DNA of 64,000 nucleotides from Bettongia penicillata ogilbyi (taxonomy: Eukaryota; Chordata; Mammalia; Diprotodontia; Potoroidae), in the NCBI GenBank assembly GCA_023548195.1, contig JAJHZJ010000009.1, positions 992,001 to 1,056,000 on the forward strand. Reading direction: 5' to 3'. A program made the translations under genes and the position numbers. The notes under the pieces were generated by a model. That model had not been told where the DNA came from. It searched no databases and worked only from the letters and a program-made list of their open reading frames with translations. Positions 11,031-21,925 of this stretch are shown piece by piece (positions within the stretch are counted from its first letter, which is position 1; every line of letters begins with the position of its first letter).

Positions 11031-11280
11031 CCCATATTTACTGAACCTCTATAGAAAGGGCCCATCGTGAAAGGGAAATAAAAACTTTTTTTTCAGAGCT
11101 AGGCTTTAAATAGCATATGACATTTCTTTCCACTAAAATTATTTTCCAACTGATTTTTAAAAATATATTATTTCATTACTCTTGAATTGATGTCTTTCTT
11201 TGGGTTATAAAATGGAGTCTCTTTTTGAAAAGGAGGGAAAAATATAAGAAGATTGAAAAATCCTGATTCCTCTAGACATT

Positions 11281-11590
11281 GCTACACACTGCCAATACGT
11301 GCCTCACCTTCGCGGCGTGTAGCTTAGCATCGAGCAACCATTACTGAAAATTAATTGCATACTTAATTACTAATCATGTGCTTAATTAGGCATGCAAAGC
11401 ATATTATTGGACATGTAACACTGGCACAAAGTTTGGATAGTTTAGTTCAGTCTTCAGAGATATTGTGTTATTTATTGCTGACTCAGACAGTTCAAACTCC
11501 CTCTGCACTTAACTCAGCATTCAATATACGTCCTGGGTGGGCCTTACTTCAGACAATTTGCTCTGAGAAGTTTGCCTGGAAATAATCTAT
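11281..11590. other. Repeat-free block, candidate conserved non-coding element
   Basis: No recognisable repeat between the half-L1 and the hAT MITE. It contains CpG-bearing TTCGCGGCGTG near 11310, several homeodomain-type TTAATT/TAATTA words (11350-11390), and GCATGCAAAG, which is octamer-like. No frame looks coding. Conservation is untested, so this is a candidate only. Confidence 0.3.
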
Positions 11591-11592
11591 GA

Positions 11593-11814
11593 CAGCTGTT
11601 CCAGAGTGTGGTCTGGGGGTCCTTGAGACCCTTTCAGGGAGTCCTCCAGGTCAAAAGCATTTTCATAATAATACTAAGACATTTTAGTTTCCGATACGGC
11701 AAATATCAGTGGATATAACCCACATAAACAAAAACTCTTTGGGTGATGGAGTCCTCAGTAAAATTTTTAAGAGTACCAAGGAGTCCTGAGACTAAGAAGT
11801 TGGAAGAACCTCTG
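11593..11814. mobile_element. hAT (Charlie-type) MITE with 8-bp TSD
   Basis: Terminal inverted repeats begin CAGCTGTTCC on the left and, read inward from the right, CAGAGGTTCTTCC. Inside is 'TCATAATAATACTAAGACATT', typical of mammalian Charlie MITEs. The flanking 8-mers ATCTATGA (11585-11592) and ATCTAGGA (11815-11822) match at 7 of 8 positions, as expected for hAT. It is non-autonomous, with no transposase. Confidence 0.8.
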
Positions 11815-11829
11815 ATCTAGGAAATTACC

Positions 11830-13195
11830 AAACAAACAAAACTAGAAACAAGGAAAGAGAAATTCTTTCCAAATAACAAGAAAATGCATAAAATAATTGA
11901 CTTTTAGTCAGTCAAGACACATATAAGACTTCATATAAATAAATACAATTAGAAGCATTTTATACAGAAATAAAGGAAGATAAATAATTGGAAGGAAATT
12001 CATTGTTCTTGATCTGGCTGCTCCAATATTATAAAAATGATGGTATTACCAAATAAAATTGTAGATTTAATGCTATGGTTATGAAAACTACTAAAGGGGC
12101 TCTTTGTAGAACTAGAAAGAAAAGTAACAAAAATTTATTTGGAAAGACAAAATCCCTCTAGAATGTCAAGTGAAATAAAGAAAAGAAACAGGAATAATGG
12201 GTCTTATTACCATCACAACTATTTGATTGTGGTCAAAAAAGAAAAAGAAAAGTAGATCAGTAGAACAGATTATATAAACAAGATGCAGAAACAATCAAAC
12301 ACACTTGTCCAATGTTTGACCAGTTATAGAACATAAAACATTGAGTAAAGGAGCCTCTTTTTGACAATAAATGCTAGAAAGCTGGAAAGCAGTTTGGCAG
12401 AAATTAGTTTTAGACCAGTATCTTATATACTACAATAAGCTCTAAATGCACATAGGACCAAAATACAAAATGTTGTCAGTTAATTTTTAAATTAACTTAA
12501 AGTAAATAGAAGAAAATGGAAAGAAGCACCTCTCACATCTATGTTTTAGGAAAAATTAGGGAATACTAGTTAACCAAGTGAAGGATAAATGAGATAAAAA
12601 AAGACAAATGGAACCATTTGTATTACATAAATTTTTTAAAAAGCTTTTACATGAACAAAATCAGTACACCTAGAATAAGAAAAATGTTATCAGTTAGGAA
12701 AACATCTTAGGAAAACAATGTTTGTATGAGATATCTCTGATAAATTCTTATATCTGAGACATATAGGGATTTGATATAAATATGTAAGAACTAGAACCAT
12801 TCTCTCATAGACAAATGGTCAAGGAATATAAAAAGCATGATCAGCACTATATAATAAAATGCACTAATAAGATAAGTACATTAAAATAACTCTGAGTTCT
12901 CACATTAATCAAATTTGCAAAGATGTTAAAAGACAGAAATAGATAATATTGGGAAAACTGGAGAAAAATGGACTGAGTATTAGAGTGTTGTTGGAGCTGT
13001 GAACTGCTCATCATTCTGTAAAACTATGTAGAATTATGCAACGAGTCATCACATTTGTTACACCCTTTGACCCAGAGATCCTACTGCTGTGCATATACCC
13101 TAAGGAGGTAAACAAAAATGGATTTCCATCAATTGGGGAATACCTGAACAAATTGTGGTAAATAAAAATAACAGAATACTATTGTCTGGCAAGTA
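11830..13195 (+). mobile_element. L1 LINE, 5'-truncated ORF2 3' part
   Basis: Decayed sense L1. 'TTTAATGCTATGGTTATGAA' near 12068 and 'AGTAACAAAAATTTATTTGGA' near 12123 match the ORF2 region beyond the reverse transcriptase. 'TTTGACCCAGAGATCCTACTG' near 13068 and 'GGATTTCCATCAATTGGGGAA' near 13120 match the end of ORF2. Multiple stops. No 3' UTR is clearly visible. Confidence 0.75.
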
Positions 13196-13289
13196 ACAGC
13201 AAAGATGACGAAACTTGGGAGACCTTACTTAAAATGGTAGAAGGCAAAGAAACCAGCATCAGAAGACCAAGAGGCACAATGAGTACACG

Positions 13290-13760
13290 GTTGTTATTAA
13301 TGTTCATCTTTTATTTTCTAGGAGGACCAATTATATGTTGGGGTGATACCTCGACTTGCTTGTGAATTGGATTTAGTTTCATCGGACCTGCACAAAGTCA
13401 TCGGCTTCACTGTCTTCCAGAATCATCAAAGTCCAGTGACCAGACCAAAGTCAGGAGGACTGGCAATGGCCTGGGGTACACTGGATGACGTTGGTGTCTT
13501 TATGTCTGACCAAGCTTTAAGCACTCCACAAGCACTGCTTAAGTTGCCTTCATGGTTGTCGGGATGAATTGTTCTCATCTGTCCATTTCACTGAAGGAAG
13601 TCTTCATATGCTTGTGGTAGACATACCCCTAACTCAACAATAAGTTTCACCCATCTGCTAAGATGGTTTACCATATGTAGATGATGCTACATATGCTAGA
13701 GCATCTTGGAGCCACAGGTGAGAGTTGGGTGAAAGTGGACACCAAAGGTGGATGAGCAAC
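13290..13760 (-). mobile_element. RTE-tailed repeat, antisense
   Basis: Related to 58262-58735 and, over its first part, to 19711-20044. Shared words are GTGAATTGGATTTAG, 'CAAAGTCCAGTGACCAGACCAAAGTCAGGA' and 'GTCTTTATGTCTGACCAAG'. The left end, read antisense, resembles the RTE LINE tail seen at 44865-44900. I infer a non-autonomous element moved by RTE. The family name is unknown to me. Confidence 0.5.
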
Positions 13761-14053
13761 CTGAAAAGGGTTCAGCAACCCTCCCATCAGAGGTGGTAGT
13801 CCTCCCTGAACACCCCACACACCCCACAGAGACTACAGTCAGTAAAGTGGAGGCAATACTGAAAGGCAAAAAATTGATTATAGTGTATATATCTTGCTTT
13901 TAGATAACAGGATGAAACATCCTTCCTCCAAACAGAGAAATGGTAAACTATGTGCGTGGAGTGCTTCATATATTTAAAAATACAGTCGTTTTGTCATTTG
14001 GTTTTGTCTAATTCTTTTTCCTTCTGACAATTAAAGGTTTGATGTGACCATGG

Positions 14054-14062
14054 ATATATATA

Positions 14063-14142
<80 letters not shown>
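14054..14142 (+). repeat. (TG)n microsatellite
   Basis: About 38 nearly uninterrupted TG units after a short TA run. It creates a spurious open frame on the minus strand. Confidence 0.95.
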
Positions 14143-14143
<1 letters not shown>

Positions 14144-14464
14144 GAAGAGATGACTATGATGTAAAGAAAAAGCAAATAACCCAAAATGACCCAAAGACAT
14201 CACCAAAAACAAACTAAGGAAATGGTCACAGGTTCTGAAGAGCATGCTGAAGTGCTCTGAGGTTCAAAATTCCCAGAGATTGCATTCTATACCCAGTAAG
14301 TCAAATAAAAGGATTTAATAAAACATATTTCTCTGTTGACTAGTTACTTCAGAGCTACTTTTAAAAATACAATTTACTCATTTATTTTCTAAATTTCAAA
14401 TTTCATAACTTGTTTCTTATCTCTGAGATAAATTTTCTTATCCACTTTTTCTCTGCTGATTCCA

Positions 14465-14595
14465 ATCCAATCTAATTCAATAAGTATTTATTTAAGAATT
14501 TACTAGAATATGCAAGGCACCATGCTAGGCACTGGGATTAAAAGACAAACTTTAAAGAGAATTCCTAACTTCAAGGAGATATATTCTACATTAGA
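14465..14595 (-). mobile_element. L2 LINE 3' end, antisense
   Basis: Antisense terminus: ATAAGTATTTATTTAAG, then 'GGCACCATGCTAGGCACTGGGAT' and 'CCTAACTTCAAGGAGATATATTC'. Confidence 0.7.
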
Positions 14596-14929
14596 AATTC
14601 CTTATACTTCGTTTTCCTGAAAATTTTGGTGAATGTAGATACAGAACACCCAGAATAGAAACAGTTACATTTTAATGGCTAATGTGATACTAAATTTTTA
14701 AGATTAAAATAAAAAATTTTTAAATTAAGAAAAACTACATAGGACCAAAATGAACTTTGAAAAAATTAGTATATGGTCATTATAAAATGAAGATCTCAGT
14801 CAACAAAGCAAAGTCTTGCCCAGTTTTTTTTTTAAATTTTGTTTTATTTTGCTTAGTCTAAAGCAGTTATTTCATCAGTGTAAGGAATTAACATAAAAAT
14901 TTCATTACTATAAATTACTTTATCAATGC

Positions 14930-15090
14930 AGGTCGGCAGTTGTTTTGCAATTTGGAGTCTTACAAAAGCTTCCTTAAATGACTTGCCCAGACTCACACAG
15001 CATATTTATATCAGAGACAGAACCTGAACTCAGATCTATCCTGACTCAGAGGCTAAGTTGTAGACCACTAAACCACATTACCTATCCTAT
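14930..15090 (-). mobile_element. MIR-type SINE, antisense
   Basis: Contains TGACTTGCCCAGACTCACAC near 14980 and a decayed tRNA-like head. The 3' part is missing. Confidence 0.65.
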
Positions 15091-15354
15091 AAACACTCAG
15101 TTTACAACTAGTATCAGAAGACCTAGAGGACAGCAATGATATCGAGCTGGGAAGAATTGTGGTTATCTGTGCATAAGAGACTTAGAATTTCACCATGAAA
15201 AAGCAGCACTATTTACCATGAATTTGTTTTTACTCAAGAATATTACCTTTTCAGATACCATGACACCTATATTTTCCCTTCAATTTCCAGATATCTTGAA
15301 AAAGTCACTGAGTCACAGATTTTGTGAAAATCACCCTACATTAATTTTGTCAGC

Positions 15355-16055
<701 letters not shown>

Positions 16056-16239
16056 TTGAGGAAGTTTTTCTATGTCAAATCTAAATTTACCTCTTTGAAA
16101 CTTTCAGAGTTTAAGTCGAGTGCCCCCAAACCCTTGGTTCACCTGAAATAGCCCCACAATCAGCTAGCTCTCAATAGGCACTGTAGACAACCCAAACATA
16201 GTCCTGAACTAGAGGAGTAAAAAAACTTGGGTTCCAAAC

Positions 16240-16322
16240 TCTGGACCACTTCTTTTCAATAAGAAAATTGGACTAAATGATCCCTGTCTTTCTTCCATTT
16301 CTGCTGTTTTATGATCCTAATA
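16240..16322 (+). mobile_element. MIR-type SINE 3' fragment
   Basis: 'AAAATTGGACTAAATGATCC' and 'TTTTATGATCCTAA' match the sense MIR 3' segment. Confidence 0.5.
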
Positions 16323-16445
16323 GCAACTGCAGCAAATCCTAAGTCATTCACAGAAGTTTCTATGAAGAGGAAGTTATCTGCTTACCAGGTCACATGCATT
16401 TGATCAGCAAGCATTTCTTAAGCTTTCTTTTACTCCTAGTGTACT

Positions 16446-16709
16446 TGGGGACTCAGGCAGGTAGGTGGCAAAGTTAATAGAGTGCAGGCCCTGGAGTGAG
16501 GAAGACTCATCTTCCTGGATTCAAATCTGTCCTTAGACACTTACTTGTTAGCTATGAGACCTTGGACAGGGCACTTAACCCTGTTTGCCTCAGTTTCCTC
16601 ATCTGTCAAATGAGCTGGAGAAGGAAATGGCAAACCACTCCAGTATGTCTGCTAAGAAAGCCCCAAATGGAGTCACAAAGAGTCAGACAGGACAGAACAA
16701 CTAAACAAA
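16446..16709 (+). mobile_element. Mar-1-type CORE-SINE, near full length
   Basis: Head CAGGTAGGTGGCAAAG, then CAGTTTCCTCATCTGTCAAA and the RTE-like tail GGAAATGGCAAACCACTCCA (16623-16642) and GTCACAAAGAGTCAGACAGG. This is the best preserved tail in the window. Confidence 0.9.
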
Positions 16710-17825
16710 GGTCCAGTCCATAGACCATGGAATGACTGTGACCCTAGTGGGTCACACAGAGTGTAAACAATATTCTCTGCTGACGGCCAATACACTATAT
16801 AAAGCTTTGGAAAGAGGGATACTGAGCAGCTTCTCTACAAGGTTGTCTGAGGGGCTGGTTCTGTGCGGTATTTAGGAGTTTTCTAATTGGCTTCAGAGCC
16901 AAAATAACTAATAATAGAACTGAAACAAAATTGGCGAACAAAAGGATCCATATGCCCTTTCCCTCCCTCCTTTTTGCATTTTTCTTTCCTAATGATAAGG
17001 AAAGAAAGAAGTGCTATAAGCCTCCCGGCCTTGGGAGGAGCTACACTAGTAGCAATAGCTTTGGTTGCCTTATCTTCCCAGCAGCTTCCATGTAATTCTG
17101 TTTCTTTTGTTTCCTATTTATTCTTTCTTGATTGTAAGTAAATGAATATCTGAAGAACAAATGGACCATATTATAACCTTGTGAACTTTGAAAGGTTAAA
17201 GGAACTATCAGAGGATCAGCAACTGGAGGTGGTAGAAGGGTCTATTGGCCGTCACAGCAACTGAATGCAGTGGGGAGCCAGCACAGAGGAGTGCCTTGCT
17301 TGACCTACACCAGCAGTCCATCTAGCTGGTATCTGAGACACCATGTCCTGAAAACAAGGAACCTACTCATCCATTGACTGTGTCACCTCCAGACCCCCCA
17401 GACTTTATGGGGTCTCTGTGAAGGGAGAAAATAATTTCCAAGGCCAAGAAGTGCCCTCCAGGTGTATTGGGGTGGGGTTGATATTTTGAACCAACCTCTT
17501 TGAGTTTAAGCCTACTCTCTCCAGGAACTGAGTGCGTGAAGACAGTAGAGTCCACCTCTTTATGTAATATCATCCTACTTCTACCCTTGCTGTCTCTCCT
17601 TAGTAAATATTCCTTTGCTAAAGTTAAGTGATATCAATTAGTTGAGTGATATTGGGAACACATCAGATGGGGTTTATAAATGCTAGTGTTAGAATACCTC
17701 AGTATCTAGGTTTGCCCTAGAACCTTAGTGAAATTTTGGTCAACTACCTTCTAGGGTAGCTAATCCAGTGGGGACTGAGAAAGTAAGCCCCGAAGGAATG
17801 CTGCGCCAGTAGGAATAAAAAAATG
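16710..17825. other. Unassigned stretch, possible old solo LTR
   Basis: No coding sequence or sure repeat. 17240-17700 has an LTR-like texture and 'CCTTAGTAAATATTCCTTTGC', a possible poly(A)-signal region. I found no matching TG...CA ends or target duplication, so the LTR reading is weak. 16740-17060 looks unique. Confidence 0.25.
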
Positions 17826-17829
17826 AGCA

Positions 17830-17940
17830 TTCGTTAGTCAACAAATATGTTCCAGGTTCTGTGCTGGCCACTGGGGATACAAATACAAAAGTGAGATGCC
17901 TCTTCTTCCTGGAGGACCTTGTATTCTAATATAACACACA
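17830..17940 (-). mobile_element. L2 LINE 3' end, antisense
   Basis: 'GTTCTGTGCTGGCCACTGGGGATACAAATACAAAAG' type terminus near 17855-17890, then 'GAGGACCTTGTATTCTAAT'. Confidence 0.7.
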
Positions 17941-18484
17941 GAAACACAACACATATGGGATGGCATGTGCCATGGAAAGAAGCTTTGGCATGCAAAATCA
18001 CAGAATGATGAGTAGAAATGCCATAAAACATCTGGTCGTCACAACCTTTCCAGCCAAAATAATAGCACTGATGTTAGTGCAAGAGTAAGAGCCAGCAGGG
18101 GGTGGAGAAGGTGTAAGGTAGATGCTATGATGGCCATGCTAGGTAGTCACTCTTTCCCTGGTGAATTGTTAGATGACATATGAAGTACGGTTTGGAGTCA
18201 GGTACATGTAATGGGATACCTGAATACTATAAGAGCAAAATACAGTCTTATGCACCCACATAACTTATAGTATAGTACAGAAGATAAGAGAAAGGATGTT
18301 CCTAATCTACTAGGAATAAAAAGTCTTTTATTAATCCATATAAACTAGAAAATATAGGCAAGTTGGTGATAGGGTGCTAACTGGAAACCAATGTCAAGAA
18401 TCCATGATTTCTAAGGTAGAGAGTTACCAGTCAAAACAGGTCACAACTCAGCTATAATTTAGCAGCTAAATCTCAGAGAATTGC
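17941..18484. other. Unassigned stretch
   Basis: No feature seen beyond possible upstream L2 debris at its left edge. Confidence 0.35.
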
Positions 18485-18595
18485 TTGAAATTCAGTGATG
18501 CTAAGTGACTTCCCCATGAATTGTCTTATAGATAGTATTAGAATTTGACCGTAGGTCTTCCTGACTCTCAAATGTAGCACATTATTTAATAAAGC
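18485..18595 (-). mobile_element. MIR fragment, antisense
   Basis: Contains CTAAGTGACTTCCCCATGAA and GTAGGTCTTCCTGACTCTCA, a diverged CORE and head. Confidence 0.5.
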
Positions 18596-18684
18596 AAATC
18601 CTTTCAGAAGAGAAGGTTTCTTGGAGATGGTAAATCTTAAGCTAGGAAGTGATAAGGGAGGGGGAGTTGGAGACTGGCAGAAAG

Positions 18685-18810
18685 GAGGTAAGGGTGGAAC
18701 CTCTTGTATCCTATGCATCTCTAATTTGAGTGAATTCCACAGATCTCTCTAATTTTAGTTACATGTTCTTGATTTTTAGCTAATGCTTTGAATTTAGAAG
18801 ACATGTGGAG
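18685..18810 (+). repeat. 126-bp direct repeat, copy A
   Basis: Matches 21221-21345 in the same orientation at roughly 85 percent by eye, including TGAATTCCACAGAT and TAATTTTAGTTA...GTTCTTGAT. I do not recognise the family. It could be an interspersed repeat or a local duplication. Confidence 0.8.
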
Positions 18811-18954
18811 ATGTGAAAAAAAGCTGGGTGTGTATTGAGCATATTAATGTAATTTTTAAAACAATCAACCACTCTGTTACAGATGGTGGTAGTATGATTA
18901 TGCTTAGCAAAACATAGACTTGGGGAGCTAGATTATGTGGTTCAACTCGCTGCT

Positions 18955-19092
18955 TTTGCTGAGAAGGAAACTAAAACCCAAAACGCAGTGATTTGCCCAC
19001 AGTCACACAGAAAGTTAGTGCAGGAGCCAAGACCACACTCCAGACCTCTTGATTTCCAATCAAGTGCCTTACTGCTGTCCCATACTGCCTCC
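18955..19092 (-). mobile_element. MIR-type SINE, antisense
   Basis: 'GTGATTTGCCCACAGTCACACAG' near 18987 and 'CCAGACCTCTTGATTTCC' near 19041 identify the CORE and tRNA-like head. Confidence 0.7.
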
Positions 19093-19287
19093 CAATTCCA
19101 ACTTTTCCCTTGTAATATAATATTTGCCCAACATAGAAATAATCATTGCTCCCACAGAACTCTCTAAGACTGTAATTTCCAGCTGAGTTACCAGTCTTCA
19201 TTGCCAAAGGAGTTTCCATGGAGGGACTTCCTTACACTGATGGAATCACAGATCTGAACCAAAAGACAATTCACATGGATGTAACAC

Positions 19288-19497
19288 AATTGTTTTCAAA
19301 GCATTCCCCCGTCCCCCAATATCATATGAGGTAAGTAGTGTGCATACTATCATGCCCATTTTGCAGCTGAAGAGCCTGAGATTCTGAGAGTTAAGGGATC
19401 TGCCAAAGGAAACCAAGTGAACAAGTATCTGGGGCAGAATTTAAGTCCAATGCTGCTAACTCTGAATCCAATACTCTTGCCACTAAACTGTACTTCC
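19288..19497 (-). mobile_element. MIR-type SINE, antisense
   Basis: Antisense CORE 'CATGCCCATTTTGCAGCTGAAGAGCCTGAG' type segment near 19351-19380, then a head with CAATACTCTTGCCACTAAAC. Confidence 0.7.
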
Positions 19498-19560
19498 TCT
19501 CTAGTTTCTGCTGCTCTGATGTAAGCTACAGGGGAAAAGTTGAAAGGATTGAACCGTTGG

Positions 19561-19592
19561 TTTTTGTTTTGTTTTGTTTTGTTTTGTTTTGG
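19561..19592 (+). repeat. (GTTTT)n microsatellite
   Basis: About six GTTTT units, probably the reverse image of an A-rich retrotransposon tail. Confidence 0.9.
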
Positions 19593-19631
19593 GTCCCAAT
19601 GTGTGTTTTCTCTGGGGACAGAGAGACACAA

Positions 19632-20229
19632 GGGCAGCTAGGAGGTGCAGTCGATAGAGCGCAGGGTCCAGAATCAGGAAGACTCATCTTTGTGAGTTCA
19701 AATCTGGTCTCGTTGTTTGCTACCATTCATCCTTCCAAGAAGACCAATGACATCAGGAGGGTGATGGTTTGACTGGCAAGTGAATTGGATTTAAGTGAGG
19801 CAGGGCTGTGCAGTCACCAGCCTCACTATCTCCTCCATAGTCACTGGAGTCCAGTGGCAGGACATAGGAAAGGACAACTGGCGATGGTCTCAAATGCAAT
19901 GGGGAAATTCACTTGCAGTCAAGACATCACCCTCCTGATGTCATCGGTCCTCTTGGAGAAGGAAGGAGAAGCAGCAATCTGTGAGTAGTAACAGTGCCCC
20001 CTTGAGGACCTACCTGGCTGGTTCCAGTTGGGTAATGCTGCTGTAAATGTGGCCTCATACACTTACTAGCTGTGTAACCTTTGGGTAAGTCACTTAGCAT
20101 TGTTTGCCTGCACTTCTTTACCGGTAAAATGAGCTGGAGAAAAAAATGGCAGACCACTCTAGTACCTTTGCCAAGGAAACTTCAAAATGTAGTCAGACAT
20201 GACTGAAAAATGACTAAATCACAACAGCA
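19632..20229 (+). mobile_element. Mar-1-type CORE-SINE split by an insertion
   Basis: Head at 19632-19710 (AGGGCAGCTAGGAGGTGCAG... CAAATCTGGTCT). The SINE resumes at 20045 (AAATGTGGCCTCATACACTT) and runs to its RTE-like tail at about 20229. The split is caused by the 334-bp insert 19711-20044. AAATCTGGTCT (19700-19710) and AAATGTGGCCT (20045-20055) match at 9 of 11 positions and look like the insert's target duplication. Confidence 0.85.
19711..20044 (-). mobile_element. RTE-tailed insert with hairpin arms
   Basis: A 334-bp insert inside a Mar-1 SINE. Its left part (19731-19786) and its right part (19906-19962) are inverted repeats of about 57 bp, roughly 90 percent alike. The core reads GAGGCAGGGCTGTGCAG...GAGTCCAGTGGCAGGACA, related to 13290-13760 and 58262-58735. 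The left end read antisense resembles the RTE tail at 44865-44900, and the right arm carries a similar tail in sense. An RTE-dependent SINE is the likeliest explanation. Its name is unknown to me. Confidence 0.6.
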
Positions 20230-20274
20230 GAGAGACCCAAAGAAGCAACCTTTCCCACTAATGCAGATCTCTGT

Positions 20275-20420
20275 TTTGTAATTTACAATCTTAGAGTTGT
20301 CTCAGGCCCTGAGAGTCGAGTGACTTGGCCAGGGTCACAGTGTAGCACTAAAGAAAGGAGCATTTAGGCTGGATGTCTTAAAATCATTCTCCAGTCATGA
20401 CAGTGGTAAAAATACCCGTG
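20275..20420 (-). mobile_element. MIR-type SINE fragment, antisense
   Basis: 'GAGTGACTTGGCCAGGGTCACAG' near 20319 marks the CORE. The rest is short and diverged. Confidence 0.55.
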
Positions 20421-20562
20421 GAAGTCTTTGTATTATCAGAATTTCAGAATTCCTAACTATCCTGAAGTACAGAAGGGACTTTTCATCATGTGCTTTCTTT
20501 AAAAAGACCAGGAGAGAAATTCCAGGTAAGGCAAGTTCCTGTATTGCTTGCCCAATGAGCTA

Positions 20563-20867
20563 CAGTTACCCCTTTCACATTGCGACTTTCCCCATCATGG
20601 TTTTGCTATGTTACAAATTGGCATAAGAAACTAAATAGGAATTTTTTAGAAGTTTTGTGAAAGCCATAAGCCCAGCAGATGACATAGAGCCTATGACCAA
20701 ATACTTAACCCAAATTTTACAAAAGGTATTATAAATAGCCCATAAAAGAAAAAGAAAAATTTGGACATCTTGTCTGGTACAAAAGGAGGGCCAAAAAAAT
20801 TTATGCGGATTTTCCAGATCACAGGGATACCATGCCCCTAACTTCTGCAACATGGAAGGGATAACTG
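20563..20867. mobile_element. TA-flanked MITE (Tc1/mariner-Tigger-like), copy A
   Basis: 305 bp between TA dinucleotides (20561-20562, 20868-20869). Terminal inverted repeats: CAGTTACCCCTTTCACATTGC on the left and CAGTTATCCCTTCCATGTTGC read inward from the right, matching at 17 of 21 positions. It is related to 27863-28219: both share CCAGCAGATGACATAGA and ATTTTCCAGATC. It encodes no transposase. The 144-codon minus-strand frame crossing it (20611-21045) has no recognisable protein. Confidence 0.8.
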
Positions 20868-20924
20868 TAATCTGCCAGCTTCTTCCCAGTCTTACATTTA
20901 TGTTGCTTCTGCATATTGGGTAAT

Positions 20925-21040
20925 GCAGCCTGGTGAAAAGAGTACTCCAGTAAGTGGTCAAGAAACTCCAATCCTCTGCAACTAATTTGCTCCACAGGAA
21001 ATAGGTTATCTGGGCCTCAGTTTCTTTATCTGTAAAATCT
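20925..21040 (+). mobile_element. MIR fragment
   Basis: 'GGGCCTCAGTTTCTTTATCTGTAAAATCTG' type segment at about 21013-21042 is the sense CORE. The head is decayed. Confidence 0.5.
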
Positions 21041-21220
21041 GCCATTACTTGCTTAAGAGCAGAAACTCATACCAGGTAGTATGACCTGGTAGTAATTAAG
21101 GAGAAAAACAGCCAGCAATTAAGGGTTCATATGTGGAAACAGTAGTTCTAGGCTCAGTTCCAGAACCAGCCTTCCTTGAAGTCTGTCCCTCAATCCAAAA
21201 TGTTGAAGATGTGTGGAGCG

Positions 21221-21345
21221 GAGGTAAGAGTAGAACTTCTTGCATTCTGTGCAGCTTTAATTTCAGTGAATTCCACAGATTTTACTAATTTTAGTTATAT
21301 GTTCTTGATACTTAGCCATGCTTTGAATTTGGAAGACGTGAAGAG
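21221..21345 (+). repeat. 125-bp direct repeat, copy B
   Basis: Partner of 18685-18810. It ends in a G9 run, where copy A has a run of A. Confidence 0.8.
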
Positions 21346-21419
21346 GGGGGGGGGAAACCCACAATATTTCCTCGAGTTTTTCCTTTTGTCTAGATGTCAT
21401 TTTTGCCCTTATCTAATTC

Positions 21420-21420
21420 A

Positions 21421-21468
<48 letters not shown>

Positions 21469-21503
21469 GTATACACACACGTATGTTTACATGTATATGT
21501 TTT
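21420..21503 (+). repeat. Compound (TA)n(TG)n(TA)n microsatellite
   Basis: Symmetrical TA-TG-TA blocks followed by TACACACACG, so the region can also pair with itself. Confidence 0.9.
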
Positions 21504-21629
21504 CATCCTTTTCAGTAAAATACAGGCTCTTGAGAGCTGGAACAGGGTCCTTACTTTTCACTTTTTATCTCTTGCAGCTAACTTGAGACTTTTTGCACAT
21601 GCAGGGAAGGAAGGAGTTTTGCTTTAGGT

Positions 21630-21762
21630 GCAGATAACAAGATGAGGTACACTGATATCAAGTGACTTGCCTAAAATCCTACCCAAGAAACATCTGAGAT
21701 GAGATATGAACCCATATCTTCCTGATTCCAAGCCCTGCACATTATAAAATATACCACATTGA
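21630..21762 (-). mobile_element. MIR fragment, antisense
   Basis: 'TCAAGTGACTTGCCTAAAATC' and 'CATATCTTCCTGATTCCAAG' identify the CORE and head. Confidence 0.6.
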
Positions 21763-21789
21763 ATACCAGTTTACTAAGTGCATTTCAAC

Positions 21790-21925
21790 CGATACAGTGC
21801 TGAACCTGAATTCTAATTCTGATGCTTACTAACTTAGATCCTAAAGCAACCTTGCATAACCTTGAACCAAACATGCAAGCTTTCTGAGCCTCATGTGTAA
21901 AATGAGGATACTAATACTTTTCCCA
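21790..21925 (+). mobile_element. MIR fragment
   Basis: 'GAGCCTCATGTGTAAAATGAGGATACTAATA' type sense segment near 21886-21916, preceded by a decayed CORE. Confidence 0.5.

Noticed and set aside
13994..14245. Threonine/histidine-repeat frame
   Set aside because: Translation of the (TG)n microsatellite.
16786..16804. CCAAT followed by TATATAAAG as a promoter
   Set aside because: The two words are only about 5 bp apart, far closer than in real promoters, and no exon, CpG cluster or transcript evidence follows.
17240..17700. Solo LTR
   Set aside because: LTR-like texture and a possible poly(A) region only. No TG/CA ends, target duplication or second copy could be shown, so it was not called as an element.
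20611..21045. 144-codon minus-strand frame
   Set aside because: It runs through a MITE and a MIR, carries no recognisable domain, and has no conserved start context.
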